Of a DNA stretch of 64,000 bases, positions 24,503-35,401 are shown piece by piece (position 1 is the first letter of the stretch; every line of letters begins with the position of its first letter). The notes beneath the pieces are model-generated. The model made no database searches. It was not told where the DNA came from and saw only the letters and a program-made list of their open reading frames with translations. The stretch is from the NCBI RefSeq assembly GCF_027533845.1, contig NZ_JAPZVN010000002.1, positions 434,001 to 498,000 on the forward strand. The letters run 5' to 3'. The stretch comes from Streptomyces sp. RPT161. GTDB taxonomy: Bacteria; Actinomycetota; Actinomycetes; Streptomycetales; Streptomycetaceae. The translations under genes and the position numbers were made by a program.

Positions 24503-26017
24503 TCAGCCGCGCTGCGGCACCGCCCGGCCGTCCGAGGCGTCGTAGACCGTACGGGTGCCGAGCGGAGCGTCCAGCGTCACCCGCTCGCTGATCGACTTCG
24601 CCAGCATCACGCAGATCCGCGCGGGGTCCTTGGCGGAACTGGTGATCCGGACCTTCACCGCGTCGGCCGACTGGCTGACCACGCTCGCCGAGTACGTCGA
24701 ACACACCCCGCCCCAGAAGCGCAGAGTGAGCGTGCGGCTGTCCGCCGCGTAGGACTCGACGTGCGTGGCGGTGCCCGGCGACGGCGCCGCGCTGGGCGGG
24801 GGCGCGACGTACTTCGGGTCCACCGCTGGCTGGGCGATCTCGACGGGCTGCTGGGCCGCGGGCTGGGCCACCTGGAACAGCCAGGACGGCACCAGCTCCG
24901 ACTGCCCGCCCACGAACTGCGCGGACAGCCCGAACCGCGCCGCCCGTACGTCGAACGTCAGCGGGGCGCCGGTGACGCAGCGCGTGGAAGGGCGCACCGG
25001 AAGGTCTCCGGGATCGGCGGGGCCACCGGGGTCGGCGCCCGACAGGCCCGTGGCGCCCGGGTGCATGGTGCGGCACGGACCGGTGCCCGGGGTGGCACCG
25101 GAGCCGTTCAGCTCGTCCAGCGCCCGCCGCGCGCTCACCACCGGATACGCGGCGCCCCGGGCCAGCGCCGCCAGCCGCCCCGAACCGCTCAGCAGCCGCC
25201 CGTCCGGGCCCACCTGGAGCATGGTCTGCCAGCCGTGCGTCGGCAGACCGCCCACCACCGGGTCAACCTCGACGGTGCGCACACCGCCCGCCGCCCGCGA
25301 GGCGTCCACCCGCGCCCCGCCCAGGCCGAGCGCCGTCAACACCGGGGCGACGGCACGCTTCGCCTGGTCGGGCGGTACGGCCGGGCCGGGGGACGGGACC
25401 GCGGGCGCCGTCGACCGCATGGCGTCCTCGGGGGAGTAGCAGACAGCCTGCCCGGCACCGCCCGCGCCGCCGCTCGCGGTGGACGGGTGGCATCCGGTGC
25501 CAGCCCCGTTCCGCGCGAACGCCCAACTGCCGGGCGCCTGTTGGGTCACCTGCAACGTCGGGCCCGGCGCGTTGTGGCTCGGGGCGGCCCGCCACAGGCC
25601 GTGGTCCAGCACGATCGGGCCGGACACGCCGAGCGCGGTCGCGAGCTTGGCCACGTCGTCCCGGGAGACCTGGCCGCGTGCCTGATAGACGGGGGCCGAG
25701 CCGGGACCGGACGGCAGGGTTCCGGTCGGCTGGTACCGCACCCCCGGGGTGCCCGCGTCGCTCTGGCCCCAGCCGCTCAGCGCCAGTGGCGCCGGGCCGG
25801 ACCCGGCGCCGGGCGCCGCCGGGCCGGGGGCGCCGCTGGCGGCCGACGCCGCCCAGTAGGCGCTGCCGCCGCCCGCCACCAGGACCGCCCCCGCGACCAG
25901 TGCCACGGCCAGCGGCGATCGGCGCCCGCGGTGCTCACCGGTTCGCTCCGACACGCCGGACGTACCGGCTGGTGACCCGTTCCCGGGCCTGCTCTCCGGG
26001 GTGCGCTCGATGCCCAC
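24503..26017 (-). CDS. hypothetical single-pass membrane protein, large extracellular domain
   Basis: 504 residues from GTG 26017, with AAGGAG 7 nt upstream. A polar N-terminus (about 1-33) is followed by one membrane helix (LAVALVAGAVLVAGGGSAYW) and a long Ala/Gly/Pro-rich exterior. The ectodomain has Cys in two clusters (GTGCHPS/AVCYSPEDA and GPCRTMHP/RCVTGAP) plus one near the end, likely disulfides. No catalytic motif or family with known function was recognised. It ends beside the erpA terminator. Confidence 0.8.
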   Translation of the reverse strand: MGIERTPESRPGNGSPAGTSGVSERTGEHRGRRSPLAVALVAGAVLVAGGGSAYWAASAASGAPGPAAPGAGSGPAPLALSGWGQSDAGTPGVRYQPTGTLPSGPGSAPVYQARGQVSRDDVAKLATALGVSGPIVLDHGLWRAAPSHNAPGPTLQVTQQAPGSWAFARNGAGTGCHPSTASGGAGGAGQAVCYSPEDAMRSTAPAVPSPGPAVPPDQAKRAVAPVLTALGLGGARVDASRAAGGVRTVEVDPVVGGLPTHGWQTMLQVGPDGRLLSGSGRLAALARGAAYPVVSARRALDELNGSGATPGTGPCRTMHPGATGLSGADPGGPADPGDLPVRPSTRCVTGAPLTFDVRAARFGLSAQFVGGQSELVPSWLFQVAQPAAQQPVEIAQPAVDPKYVAPPPSAAPSPGTATHVESYAADSRTLTLRFWGGVCSTYSASVVSQSADAVKVRITSSAKDPARICVMLAKSISERVTLDAPLGTRTVYDASDGRAVPQRG

Positions 26018-26196
26018 CGTTCAGCTCCTTTCGGCTCCGTGACGGTGTGGATGTCACCATCCGCCCTGTGGCGGACGTGACTTGGACGGAGCCGAGTGCC
26101 GTACGGTTCCGCGTACAGCTTCGGAGCGCGGTGGGCTGCTTCAGGGGTGCGGCGGACTGCCGCGGGGCGGGCGGACTGATGTGTTCCGGCCTGGGT

Positions 26197-27667
<1,471 letters not shown>

Positions 27668-27731
27668 CGGGCGCCGCCCCGTGGGGCTCCTGGCGACGGC
27701 GTGCGGACGGCAGCCACCCTCCGCGGGCGGG

Positions 27732-29108
27732 TTACGTGCGGCGGCGGACCACGTAGGCCGTGCCGCCCGGGACCGGGCGTTCGCCGGCGTACTGCTGGTC
27801 GCGCATGTCGCACCAGGCGGGGATGTCGAGGCGCGCCGCCTCGTCGTCGGACAGGACCGTCACCGTGCCCCCCATCGGAACGTCGCCGATCACCTTGGCG
27901 AGTTCGATCACCGGGATCGGGCACCGCTTGCCCAGTGTGTCCAGGACCAGGTCGGCGCCGCCCTCGGCCGGAGCGCCGGCCGTCTCCTCGAGGTGCCCGC
28001 GTACCCGCCGTACCGCCGCGGGCAGCACGTCGAGGAAGTGGTCGACGTCCGCCCCGGTCGTGCCCCGCGGCAGCGAAACCCGTACGTTGCCCTCCGACAG
28101 CACGCCCATCGCCCGCAGCACATGGCTCGGCGTCAACGTGCTGGAGGTACAGGACGAACCGGACGAGACCGCGAAACCGGACCGGTCCAGCTCGCCCAAC
28201 AGCGCCTCACCGTCGACATACAGACAGGAGAAGGTGACCAGGTGCGGCAGCCGCCGCACCGGATCGCCCACCACGTCGACGTCCGGGACGAGTTGCGGAA
28301 CCCGCGCGCGGATCCGGTCCACCAGGGCGGCCAGCCGCTCGCGTTCGGCCGCGGCCTCGTCCCGTACCGCGCGCAGCGACGCCGCCGCGGCCACGATCGC
28401 CGGAAGGTTCTCGAAGCCGGGCGCCCGTCCGCGCTCCCGTTCGTCCGCGGGCGCGGGCGCCGCGAACCGCACCCCCTTGCGCACCGCCAGCAGCCCAACT
28501 CCCGGCGGACCACCCCATTTGTGGGCACTGGCCGTCAGCAGCGACCAGTCGCCCGGCACCGGCTCCCACCCCAACGACTGTGCCGCGTCCACCAGTAGCG
28601 GTACCCCCGCCTCCCGGCAGACCGCCGCCACCTCGGACACCGGCTGCACCGTGCCCACCTCGTGGTTGGCCGACTGCAGGCAGGCCAGCGCGGTGTCGGG
28701 ACGCAGCGCCGCCCGGTACGCCTCGGGCGCCGCCCGCCCCGTGCGGTCGACGCCCACCTCGGTGGCCGTGCCGCCGTCCGCCTCGTGCGCCTCGGCCGCG
28801 TGCAGCACCGACGAGTGCTCCACGGCGGACACCACGAGGTGACGGCCCGTCCGGCGGCGTCCCGCCAGCGCCCCGGCGACGGCGGTGTGCACCGCCCGGG
28901 TGCCCGAAGAGGTGAAGCTCAGCTCGTCGGGGCGGCAGCCGACCGCTTCCGCCGCCGTCTGCCGCGCGGCGTCCAGCAGCATCCGGGCCCGCCGCCCCTC
29001 CCGGTACAGTCGGGCCGGGTCGGCCCACCCCTCGTCCAGCGCCGCCAGCAGCGCCTGCCGGGCGACGGGGTGCAGCGGGGCGGTGGACGCCACGTCGAAG
29101 TAAGGCAC
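27732..29108 (-). CDS. cysteine desulfurase fused to a TusA-like sulfurtransferase domain
   Basis: 458 residues from GTG 29108 (VPYFDVASTAPLHPVARQAL). The PLP-dependent NifS/IscS part (1-375) has the Schiff-base Lys in LLTASAHKWGGPPG and the persulfide Cys in SSGSSCTSSTLTPSHVL. The C-terminal 75 residues form a TusA/SirA domain with the acceptor Cys in LDTLGKRCPIPVIELAK. Sulfur can pass from donor to acceptor within one chain, feeding tRNA thiolation, molybdopterin or Fe-S synthesis; which one is unknown. Divergent from the cta operon. Confidence 0.9.
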   Translation of the reverse strand: MPYFDVASTAPLHPVARQALLAALDEGWADPARLYREGRRARMLLDAARQTAAEAVGCRPDELSFTSSGTRAVHTAVAGALAGRRRTGRHLVVSAVEHSSVLHAAEAHEADGGTATEVGVDRTGRAAPEAYRAALRPDTALACLQSANHEVGTVQPVSEVAAVCREAGVPLLVDAAQSLGWEPVPGDWSLLTASAHKWGGPPGVGLLAVRKGVRFAAPAPADERERGRAPGFENLPAIVAAAASLRAVRDEAAAERERLAALVDRIRARVPQLVPDVDVVGDPVRRLPHLVTFSCLYVDGEALLGELDRSGFAVSSGSSCTSSTLTPSHVLRAMGVLSEGNVRVSLPRGTTGADVDHFLDVLPAAVRRVRGHLEETAGAPAEGGADLVLDTLGKRCPIPVIELAKVIGDVPMGGTVTVLSDDEAARLDIPAWCDMRDQQYAGERPVPGGTAYVVRRRT

Positions 29109-29326
29109 GCTCCCGACGCTACCCCTCCCGGCCGACCAGGCGGAACGCCGGTCGCCCGGCCCGTGCGCCCCCGAAGGCGACATCCGGCAAACCACGCAAA
29201 CCGCCACCCGCCCAGCGCTCCGTCAATTGGCCCTCGGAGTGGGGGATTCCACCCCTTCGGGGGCCATCCTCCGGCCGGTCCGGCGCGTTGGGACCCCTCC
29301 CCGCGTGGCCCCGATAAGCGTCCAGT

Positions 29327-29357
29327 AGGGTTTGGTCCGCATAAACATCCAAACCCT
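29327..29357 (+). promoter_or_regulatory. dyad overlapping the likely ctaC promoter -10
   Basis: AGGGTTTGG (29327-29335) and CCAAACCCT (29349-29357) form a perfect 9-bp inverted repeat with a 13-nt loop. The left arm overlaps a -10-like TAGGGT (29326-29331). It may be an operator or an RNA hairpin in the ctaC leader. The rest of 29109-29433 shows no gene. Confidence 0.5.
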
Positions 29358-29433
29358 GCCCGCGCCAGGGCGCCGACCGCACGCAACGGCCGGGATCCGG
29401 GGCGCGCGGGCGAGACTCTCGGGAAGGCGCTAC

Positions 29434-30465
29434 GTGAGTCCCAACGGCTCCGACCGCAAGTCGCGGCGCCCGATGCGGCGGCGGTTGCCGCAGGCGTTGG
29501 CCGCGGGCCTGGTCCTGGTGACCGCTACCGGTTGCACCTACAAGGACTTCCCCCGCCTCGGCATGCCCAGCCCCGCCACAGAAGAGGCACCGCGAATCCT
29601 TTCGCTCTGGCAGGGCTCCTGGGCCGCCGCACTGGCGACCGGTGTGCTCGTCTGGGGCCTGATCATCTGGTCCGTGATCTTCCACCGGCGCAGCCGGACG
29701 AAGATCGAGGTGCCCACTCAGACCCGGTACAACATGCCGCTTGAGGCGCTGTACACCGTGGTCCCCCTCGTCATCATCGCGGTGCTGTTCTACTTCACCG
29801 CCCGTGACGAGTCCAAGCTTCTGGAGACCTCCAAGAAGCCCGACCACATCATCAACGTGGTGGGCTTCCAGTGGAGCTGGGCGTTCAACTACATCGAGGA
29901 CGTGCCGGGCAGCCCGAAGTCCCCGACCGCCGTCCCGGCCGAGCTGTCGAGCATCCCGCCGACCGCCCTGCAGGGCATGCCCGCGAACGCCGGCGGTGTC
30001 TACGAGACCGGCACCCCGGCCGAGTGGGACCCGGGCAACCCCAGCCCCGGCCCGACGCTGTGGCTTCCCGAGGGCCAGACGGTCAAGTTCGTCCTCACCT
30101 CGCGGGACGTCATCCACTCCTTCTGGGTGGTGCCGTTCCTGATGAAGATGGACGTCATCCCCGGCCACACCAACGTCTTCCAGGTCACCCCGAACAAGCT
30201 CGGCACCTTCATGGGCAAGTGCGCGGAGCTGTGCGGTGTCGACCACTCCAGGATGCTGTTCAACGTCAAGGTCGTCACCCCGGCCCAGTACCAGGCGCAC
30301 CTGAAGGACCTCGCGAGCAAGGGACAGACCGGCTACCTCCCGGCGGGCATCCCGACCACGGGTAACACGCGCGACGCGAAGACGAACCGGCAGCCGGGCA
30401 GCACGACCGTCAACCAGACGGGTACCGGCACGCCGGGCAACAGCCAGTCGGAGAGTGACAAGTGA
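29434..30465 (+). CDS. ctaC: cytochrome c oxidase subunit II
   Basis: 343 residues from GTG 29434 (GGGAAGG 6 nt upstream). Lipoprotein-type signal ending ATGC (Cys 34), then two membrane helices (about 57-80 and 104-125). The periplasmic-side cupredoxin domain carries the CuA site: His in VIHSFWV and [12 protein letters not shown] with the two Cys, His and Met ligands. It accepts electrons from the cytochrome bcc complex. The C-terminal tail (about 300-343) is polar and low-complexity. It overlaps ctaD by 4 nt. Confidence 0.96.
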   Translation: MSPNGSDRKSRRPMRRRLPQALAAGLVLVTATGCTYKDFPRLGMPSPATEEAPRILSLWQGSWAAALATGVLVWGLIIWSVIFHRRSRTKIEVPTQTRYNMPLEALYTVVPLVIIAVLFYFTARDESKLLETSKKPDHIINVVGFQWSWAFNYIEDVPGSPKSPTAVPAELSSIPPTALQGMPANAGGVYETGTPAEWDPGNPSPGPTLWLPEGQTVKFVLTSRDVIHSFWVVPFLMKMDVIPGHTNVFQVTPNKLGTFMGKCAELCGVDHSRMLFNVKVVTPAQYQAHLKDLASKGQTGYLPAGIPTTGNTRDAKTNRQPGSTTVNQTGTGTPGNSQSESDK

Positions 30466-32189
30466 GCATCCTCAACGAACCCCAGGGTGCTGCCGTCGGC
30501 GGAGCCACCGAGCTGCCGCCGGTACGGCGAAAGCAGCCGGGCAACGCGGTCGTGAAGTGGCTGACCACCACCGACCACAAGACGATCGGCTCGCTGTACC
30601 TGGTGACGTCGTTCGGCTTCTTCATCATCGGCGGCATCATGGCGCTGCTGATGCGCGCCGAGCTGGCTCGCCCCGGTCTGCAGATCATGTCGACCGAGCA
30701 GTTCAACCAGGCGTTCACGATGCACGGCACGATCATGCTGCTGATGTTCGCGACGCCGCTGTTCGCGGGCTTCACCAACTGGATCATGCCGCTGCAGATC
30801 GGCGCGCCCGACGTGGCGTTCCCGCGGCTGAACATGTTCGCCTACTGGCTGTACCTGTTCGGCTCGCTGATCGCGGTCGGTGGCTTCCTCACCCCGCAGG
30901 GTGCGGCTGACTTCGGCTGGTTCGCCTACTCGCCGCTGTCGGACGCGGTCCGCTCGCCGGGTGTCGGCTCGGACATGTGGATCATGGGTCTGGCCCTCTC
31001 CGGCTTCGGCACGATCCTCGGTGCGGTCAACTTCATCACCACGATCATCTGCATGCGCGCTCCGGGCATGACGATGTTCCGGATGCCGATCTTCTGCTGG
31101 AACGTGCTGCTGACCGCGGTGCTGGTGCTGCTCGCCTTCCCGGTGCTGGCCGCCGCGCTGCTGGCCCTGGAGGCGGACCGCAAGTTCGGGGCGCATGTCT
31201 TCGACGCGGCCAACGGCGGTGCGCTGCTGTGGCAACACCTCTTCTGGTTCTTCGGCCATCCAGAGGTGTACATCATCGCGTTGCCGTTCTTCGGCATCAT
31301 CAGTGAGGTCATTCCGGTCTTCAGCCGCAAGCCGATGTTCGGCTACATCGGCCTGGTGGCCGCGACCATCACCATCGCCGGTCTGTCGGTGACCGTGTGG
31401 GCGCACCACATGTACGTCACCGGTGGTGTGCTGCTGCCGTTCTTCTCCTTCATGACGTTCCTGATCGCGGTGCCGACCGGTGTGAAGTTCTTCAACTGGA
31501 TCGGCACGATGTGGAAGGGGTCGCTGAGTTTCGAGACCCCGATGCTGTGGGCGATCGGCTTCCTGATCACCTTCACCTTCGGTGGTCTGACCGGTGTCAT
31601 CCTGGCCGCGCCGCCGCTGGACTTCCACATCTCCGACTCGTACTTCGTGGTGGCGCACTTCCACTACGTGGTCTTCGGCACCGTGGTCTTCGCGATGTTC
31701 GCCGGCTTCCACTTCTGGTGGCCGAAGATGACCGGCAAGATGCTCGACGAGCGGCTCGGCAAGATCACCTTCTGGACGCTGTTCATCGGCTTCCACGGCA
31801 CGTTCCTGGTCCAGCACTGGCTGGGCGTCGAGGGCATGCCGCGCCGCTACGCGGACTACCTGGCGGCGGACGGCTTCACCACGCTGAACACCATCTCGTC
31901 CATCAGCTCGTTCCTGCTCGGCCTGTCGATGCTGCCGTTCTTCTACAACGTGTGGAAGACCGCCAAGTACGGCAAGAAGGTCGAGGTCGACGACCCGTGG
32001 GGCTACGGCCGTTCGCTCGAATGGGCGACGTCCTGCCCGCCGCCGCGGCACAACTTCCTCACGCTGCCGCGCATCCGCTCCGAATCCCCGGCGTTCGACC
32101 TCCACCACCCGGAGATCGCCGCGCTGGAGCTCGAAGCCCACGGCGAGAAGGCCCTGGCCGGTGCCGAGGGTAAGGAGGCCGGAAAGTGA
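30462..32189 (+). CDS. ctaD: cytochrome c oxidase subunit I
   Basis: 575 residues, GTG start coupled to the ctaC stop. Twelve or so helices with the heme-copper signatures: low-spin heme His in [28 protein letters not shown] (CuB His and Tyr cross-link), [10 protein letters not shown], and heme a3/a ligands in [11 protein letters not shown]. Catalyses oxygen reduction and proton pumping in the bc1-aa3 supercomplex. It overlaps ctaF by 4 nt. Confidence 0.98.
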   Translation: MSILNEPQGAAVGGATELPPVRRKQPGNAVVKWLTTTDHKTIGSLYLVTSFGFFIIGGIMALLMRAELARPGLQIMSTEQFNQAFTMHGTIMLLMFATPLFAGFTNWIMPLQIGAPDVAFPRLNMFAYWLYLFGSLIAVGGFLTPQGAADFGWFAYSPLSDAVRSPGVGSDMWIMGLALSGFGTILGAVNFITTIICMRAPGMTMFRMPIFCWNVLLTAVLVLLAFPVLAAALLALEADRKFGAHVFDAANGGALLWQHLFWFFGHPEVYIIALPFFGIISEVIPVFSRKPMFGYIGLVAATITIAGLSVTVWAHHMYVTGGVLLPFFSFMTFLIAVPTGVKFFNWIGTMWKGSLSFETPMLWAIGFLITFTFGGLTGVILAAPPLDFHISDSYFVVAHFHYVVFGTVVFAMFAGFHFWWPKMTGKMLDERLGKITFWTLFIGFHGTFLVQHWLGVEGMPRRYADYLAADGFTTLNTISSISSFLLGLSMLPFFYNVWKTAKYGKKVEVDDPWGYGRSLEWATSCPPPRHNFLTLPRIRSESPAFDLHHPEIAALELEAHGEKALAGAEGKEAGK

Positions 32190-32584
32190 AGATCCAGGGC
32201 AAGATGTTCCTGTGGCTGGCGGTGTTCATCCTGCTGATGGCCATCGTGTACGGCGTGTGGTCCCACGAGCCCGCGGGCACCACGGCCCTCTTCCTGGCCT
32301 TCGGCCTGAGCGTGATGATCGGCTACTACCTGGCCTTCACCGCGCGCCGCGCCGACACCGGTGCGCAGGACCGGCCGGACGCCGATGTCGCGGACGACGC
32401 CGGTGAGCTGGGCTTCTTCAGCCCGCACAGCTGGCAGCCGCTGGCCCTCGCCGTCGGTGGTGCGCTGGCCTTCCTGGGCATCATCTTCGGCTGGTGGCTG
32501 ATGTACTTCTCCGCCCCGTTCATCCTGGTCGGCATCTTCGGCTGGGTGTTCGAGTACTACCGTGGCGCGGACCAGCGCTACTGA
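32186..32584 (+). CDS. ctaF: cytochrome c oxidase subunit IV (actinobacterial type)
   Basis: 132 residues, GTG start overlapping the ctaD stop. Four hydrophobic helices: [19 protein letters not shown], a second near 33-50, and two in the C-terminal half ([19 protein letters not shown] and the segment after it). Matches the CtaF accessory subunit specific to actinobacterial aa3 oxidases. Last gene of ctaCDF, followed by a strong terminator. Confidence 0.93.
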   Translation: MKIQGKMFLWLAVFILLMAIVYGVWSHEPAGTTALFLAFGLSVMIGYYLAFTARRADTGAQDRPDADVADDAGELGFFSPHSWQPLALAVGGALAFLGIIFGWWLMYFSAPFILVGIFGWVFEYYRGADQRY

Positions 32585-32601
32585 GCCGTAGGACAGACCG
32601 C

Positions 32602-32651
32602 AGGGCCGGGGCCCGGACACCGCTTCCACAGCGGGTCCGGGCCCCGGCCCT
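32602..32651 (+). terminator. terminator of the ctaCDF operon
   Basis: A perfect 17-bp stem, AGGGCCGGGGCCCGGAC / GTCCGGGCCCCGGCCCT, with a 16-nt loop, 17 nt after the ctaF stop. Confidence 0.9.
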
Positions 32652-32752
32652 TGCGCCGTACGGGGGGCGTGACCTCGCCCGCGTGGCGGTACGGCTCCCC
32701 GATTGCCGGAACGCGACGCGCGGGGACGGGTGATATTTCTTACCTTGTGACC

Positions 32753-34036
32753 ATGAGTCAGATATCTCGCGGTCACTGGGTGATATGCCGTCTTTCGTAC
32801 CTGGCGCTGCTGGCGCCGCTGGCGGCCGAGCTAACCGCCTGCGGGGGATCGGGGAACCCGCTGGCCGCCGCGCCGTACGACGCGGCGGGACAGGTCTCGT
32901 ACAGCACCGGGGACGGCAGTCGCCAGGTCGACCCGAACAGGCCTCTGGACATATCCATCAAGGGCGACGGCAACCGGATCACCGACGTGACAGCCACCGA
33001 CGCCGCAGGACACTTCGTGCGCGGCGAACTCGGCGCCGACCGCACCAGATGGCACAGCACCTCTCCGTTCGCCGCAGGCGCCCACTACACGGTCCGGGTG
33101 AGCACCGAGAACGCCAACGGCGCCCAGGGCCGCCAGAGCATCGCCTTCGACACCCGGCCCGCCCGTGACACCCTCGGCGTCAAACTCGGCCCGGACTCCG
33201 GCGACTACGGTGTCGGACAGCCCATAACCGCCGAACTCAGCCAACCGGTCAAGGATCCGGCCGCCCGGGTGGTCGTGGAGAGCGCCCTGCACGTCAGCTC
33301 CGTCCCGGCGGTCACCGGCGCCTGGCACTGGGTGGACGACCGCACCCTGCACTACCGGCCGCGCGAGTTCTGGCCGACCGACGCCAGGATCAACGTCACC
33401 AGCACCCTGCTCGGTGCCCGAATACAGGGTCAGCTCTACGGCGGCGAGGCCAAACCCGTGACGCTGCACACCGGCGACCAGGTCATCGCGGTGACCGACG
33501 CCGCGGCGCACCACCTCACCCTCAGCCGCAACGGCAAGGTCCAGCGCATCATCCCGGTGACCACCGGCAAACCGGGCTTCTCCACCCGCAACGGCATCAA
33601 GGTGGTGCTGGACAAGGAGTCCTTCGTCCGCATGAAGAGCAGCACGATAGGCATAGCCGAAGGCAGTTCGGACTCCTACGACCTGCCGGTGCACTGGGCC
33701 ACCCGGGTCACCTGGAGCGGTGAGTTCGTGCACGCCGCGCCCTGGTCGGTGGGCTCGCAGGGCTCGGACAACGTCAGCCACGGCTGCACGGGCATGAGCA
33801 CCGAGAACGCGCACTGGTTCTTCGACCAGGTGCGCAACGGAGACATCGTCCAGGTGGTCAACAGCCAGGGCGCCAGCATGGAACCGTTCGGCAACGGCTT
33901 CGGCGACTGGAACCTGACGTGGGACCAGTGGACGAAGGGCAGCGCGATGGGCGCCCGCGGCGTCAACCGGCCCGGCGGCCAGAACCCCTCCGCGCCGCGG
34001 CCGACCAGCCCGGCACGGCTCACCCCGCGGATGTGA
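32753..34036 (+). CDS. L,D-transpeptidase lipoprotein (YkuD domain)
   Basis: 427 residues from ATG 32753. A signal with lipobox LTACG is followed by two Ig-like domains (about 45-250) and a YkuD catalytic domain with the SHGCTGMS motif (nucleophile Cys) near residue 345. It forms 3-3 cross-links in peptidoglycan outside the cell. It has the same domain plan as mycobacterial LdtMt2-type enzymes. It sits between two respiratory operons and converges with a receiver-like gene (3-nt gap). Confidence 0.93.
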   Translation: MSQISRGHWVICRLSYLALLAPLAAELTACGGSGNPLAAAPYDAAGQVSYSTGDGSRQVDPNRPLDISIKGDGNRITDVTATDAAGHFVRGELGADRTRWHSTSPFAAGAHYTVRVSTENANGAQGRQSIAFDTRPARDTLGVKLGPDSGDYGVGQPITAELSQPVKDPAARVVVESALHVSSVPAVTGAWHWVDDRTLHYRPREFWPTDARINVTSTLLGARIQGQLYGGEAKPVTLHTGDQVIAVTDAAAHHLTLSRNGKVQRIIPVTTGKPGFSTRNGIKVVLDKESFVRMKSSTIGIAEGSSDSYDLPVHWATRVTWSGEFVHAAPWSVGSQGSDNVSHGCTGMSTENAHWFFDQVRNGDIVQVVNSQGASMEPFGNGFGDWNLTWDQWTKGSAMGARGVNRPGGQNPSAPRPTSPARLTPRM

Positions 34037-34039
34037 CCG

Positions 34040-34447
34040 TCAGGTGTTGGCGGGCGAGCGGTCCCGGTCGCGCAGCAAGCCCGCCAGCGCCTCGGCCAGC
34101 GCCATCGGATCGATCGGGTGGGACACGGCGGCGTCCGCCCGGCTCCAGGTGGCCAGCCAGGCATCCTGCGGGCGCCCCATCAGCAGCAGCACCGGCGGGC
34201 AACGGAAGACCTCGTCCTTGATCTGGCGGCACACCCCCATGCCGCCGGCCGGGACCGCCTCGCCGTCCAGCACGCAGACGTCGATCCCGCCCTTGTCCAA
34301 CTCGGACAGCACGGCCGGGACCGTGGCGCACTCCACGAACTCCACCCGCGGCACGTCCGCCGCGGGCTGGCGCCCGACCGCCAGCCGGACCTGCTCCCGG
34401 GTATTCCTGTCGTCGCTGTAGACGAGCACCGTGGCGGTCTGCTGCAT
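34040..34447 (-). CDS. stand-alone receiver-like protein, atypical
   Basis: 135 residues from ATG 34447, with GAGGAGG 9 nt upstream. A CheY-like fold is suggested: acidic pair in VLVYSDDRNTR, possible phosphoacceptor Asp in IDVCVLDGEAVPAGGMGV, and a hydrophobic beta-4 PPVLLLMG. The conserved Lys before the beta-5 proline is replaced (AVSHPIDP), so phosphorylation may be lost or altered. No output domain. Divergent from ctaE, with 270 nt between them. Confidence 0.75.
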   Translation of the reverse strand: MQQTATVLVYSDDRNTREQVRLAVGRQPAADVPRVEFVECATVPAVLSELDKGGIDVCVLDGEAVPAGGMGVCRQIKDEVFRCPPVLLLMGRPQDAWLATWSRADAAVSHPIDPMALAEALAGLLRDRDRSPANT

Positions 34448-34706
34448 GGGCTTCAGCCTCCTCGTCGAGGTTCGCCGCGCGGCCGGTGACCGCGGCGCGG
34501 TCGCGGCGATGCTACTCCCGCCACGGCCCGCCCGGAACGGTACGGGAAACTCCCGACGTGCCGTCAGCAGCGGGCGTGGGCTGGGCGGACGGGCCGAGGA
34601 CGGCCGCGGCTTCGCTCCTTCGAGGGACGGGCGCGGTACGCCACGCGAGTCGCCGAACAGCCCTTGACACACCGAATCGCACCCCCCGGAGTGAGCGCGA
34701 GATAAG

Positions 34707-34727
34707 CGACCGACATAATGTCGGTCG
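34707..34727 (+). promoter_or_regulatory. perfect palindrome spanning the ctaE start codon
   Basis: CGACCGACAT (34707-34716), one A, then ATGTCGGTCG (34718-34727): 10-bp arms around the ctaE ATG at 34718. No ribosome site lies within 15 nt upstream (nearest GGAG near 34688). A -35-like TTGACA is at 34664-34669. It could be an operator or an RNA hairpin masking initiation. Confidence 0.5.
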
Positions 34728-35338
34728 TGGCGACAGCAACAGCAGTAGAAACCGGGCACGCGCACCCGTCGGTCAACCGGCCGAACCTCGTCAGCGTGGG
34801 AACCATCATCTGGTTGAGTTCCGAGCTGATGTTCTTCGCGGCCCTCTTCGCGATGTACTTCACCCTGCGATCGGTGACCGGCACGGCCTTCTGGCACAGC
34901 CAGAACGACGCGCTGAACGTGCCGTTCTCGTCAGTGAACACCACGGTCCTGGTGCTCTCCTCGCTCACCTGCCAGCTCGGCGTGTTCGCCGCCGAGCGCG
35001 GTGACGTGAAGAAGCTGCGCCTCTGGTTCGTGATCACGTTCATCATGGGCGCGATCTTCATCGGCGGGCAGATCTTCGAGTACACCGACCTGGTGAAGCA
35101 CGACGGTCTCTCCCTGAAGTCCAGCCCCTACGGCTCGGTGTTCTACCTGACCACCGGCTTCCACGGGTTGCACGTGACGGGCGGTCTGATCGCCTTCCTG
35201 CTGGTCCTGGGCAGGACGTACGCGGCCAAGAGGTTCACCCACGAGCAGGCCACGGCGGCCATCGTCGTGTCCTACTACTGGCACTTCGTCGATGTCGTCT
35301 GGATCGGCCTCTTCGCCACGATCTACCTGATCAAGTAA
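34718..35338 (+). CDS. ctaE: cytochrome c oxidase subunit III
   Basis: 206 residues, [20 protein letters not shown], with five helices rather than seven, as in other actinobacterial CtaE. Family motifs: [29 protein letters not shown] and [15 protein letters not shown]. It stabilises the oxidase core. It heads the unit ctaE-qcrC-qcrA-qcrB (63 nt to qcrC, then 4-nt overlaps), apart from ctaCDF. The initiation region is unusual because a palindrome covers the start. Confidence 0.96.
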   Translation: MSVVATATAVETGHAHPSVNRPNLVSVGTIIWLSSELMFFAALFAMYFTLRSVTGTAFWHSQNDALNVPFSSVNTTVLVLSSLTCQLGVFAAERGDVKKLRLWFVITFIMGAIFIGGQIFEYTDLVKHDGLSLKSSPYGSVFYLTTGFHGLHVTGGLIAFLLVLGRTYAAKRFTHEQATAAIVVSYYWHFVDVVWIGLFATIYLIK

Positions 35339-35401
35339 TTCGGTCCGCAGAGGACCACACCAGAAGCATCGACGCAGAAGATCCTGACACCGGGGTAATC
35401 C

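Noticed and set aside
30333-32141. 602-residue minus-strand open frame opposite ctaD/ctaC
   Set aside because: His/Arg/Glu-rich antisense artefact fully inside unmistakable cytochrome oxidase genes.
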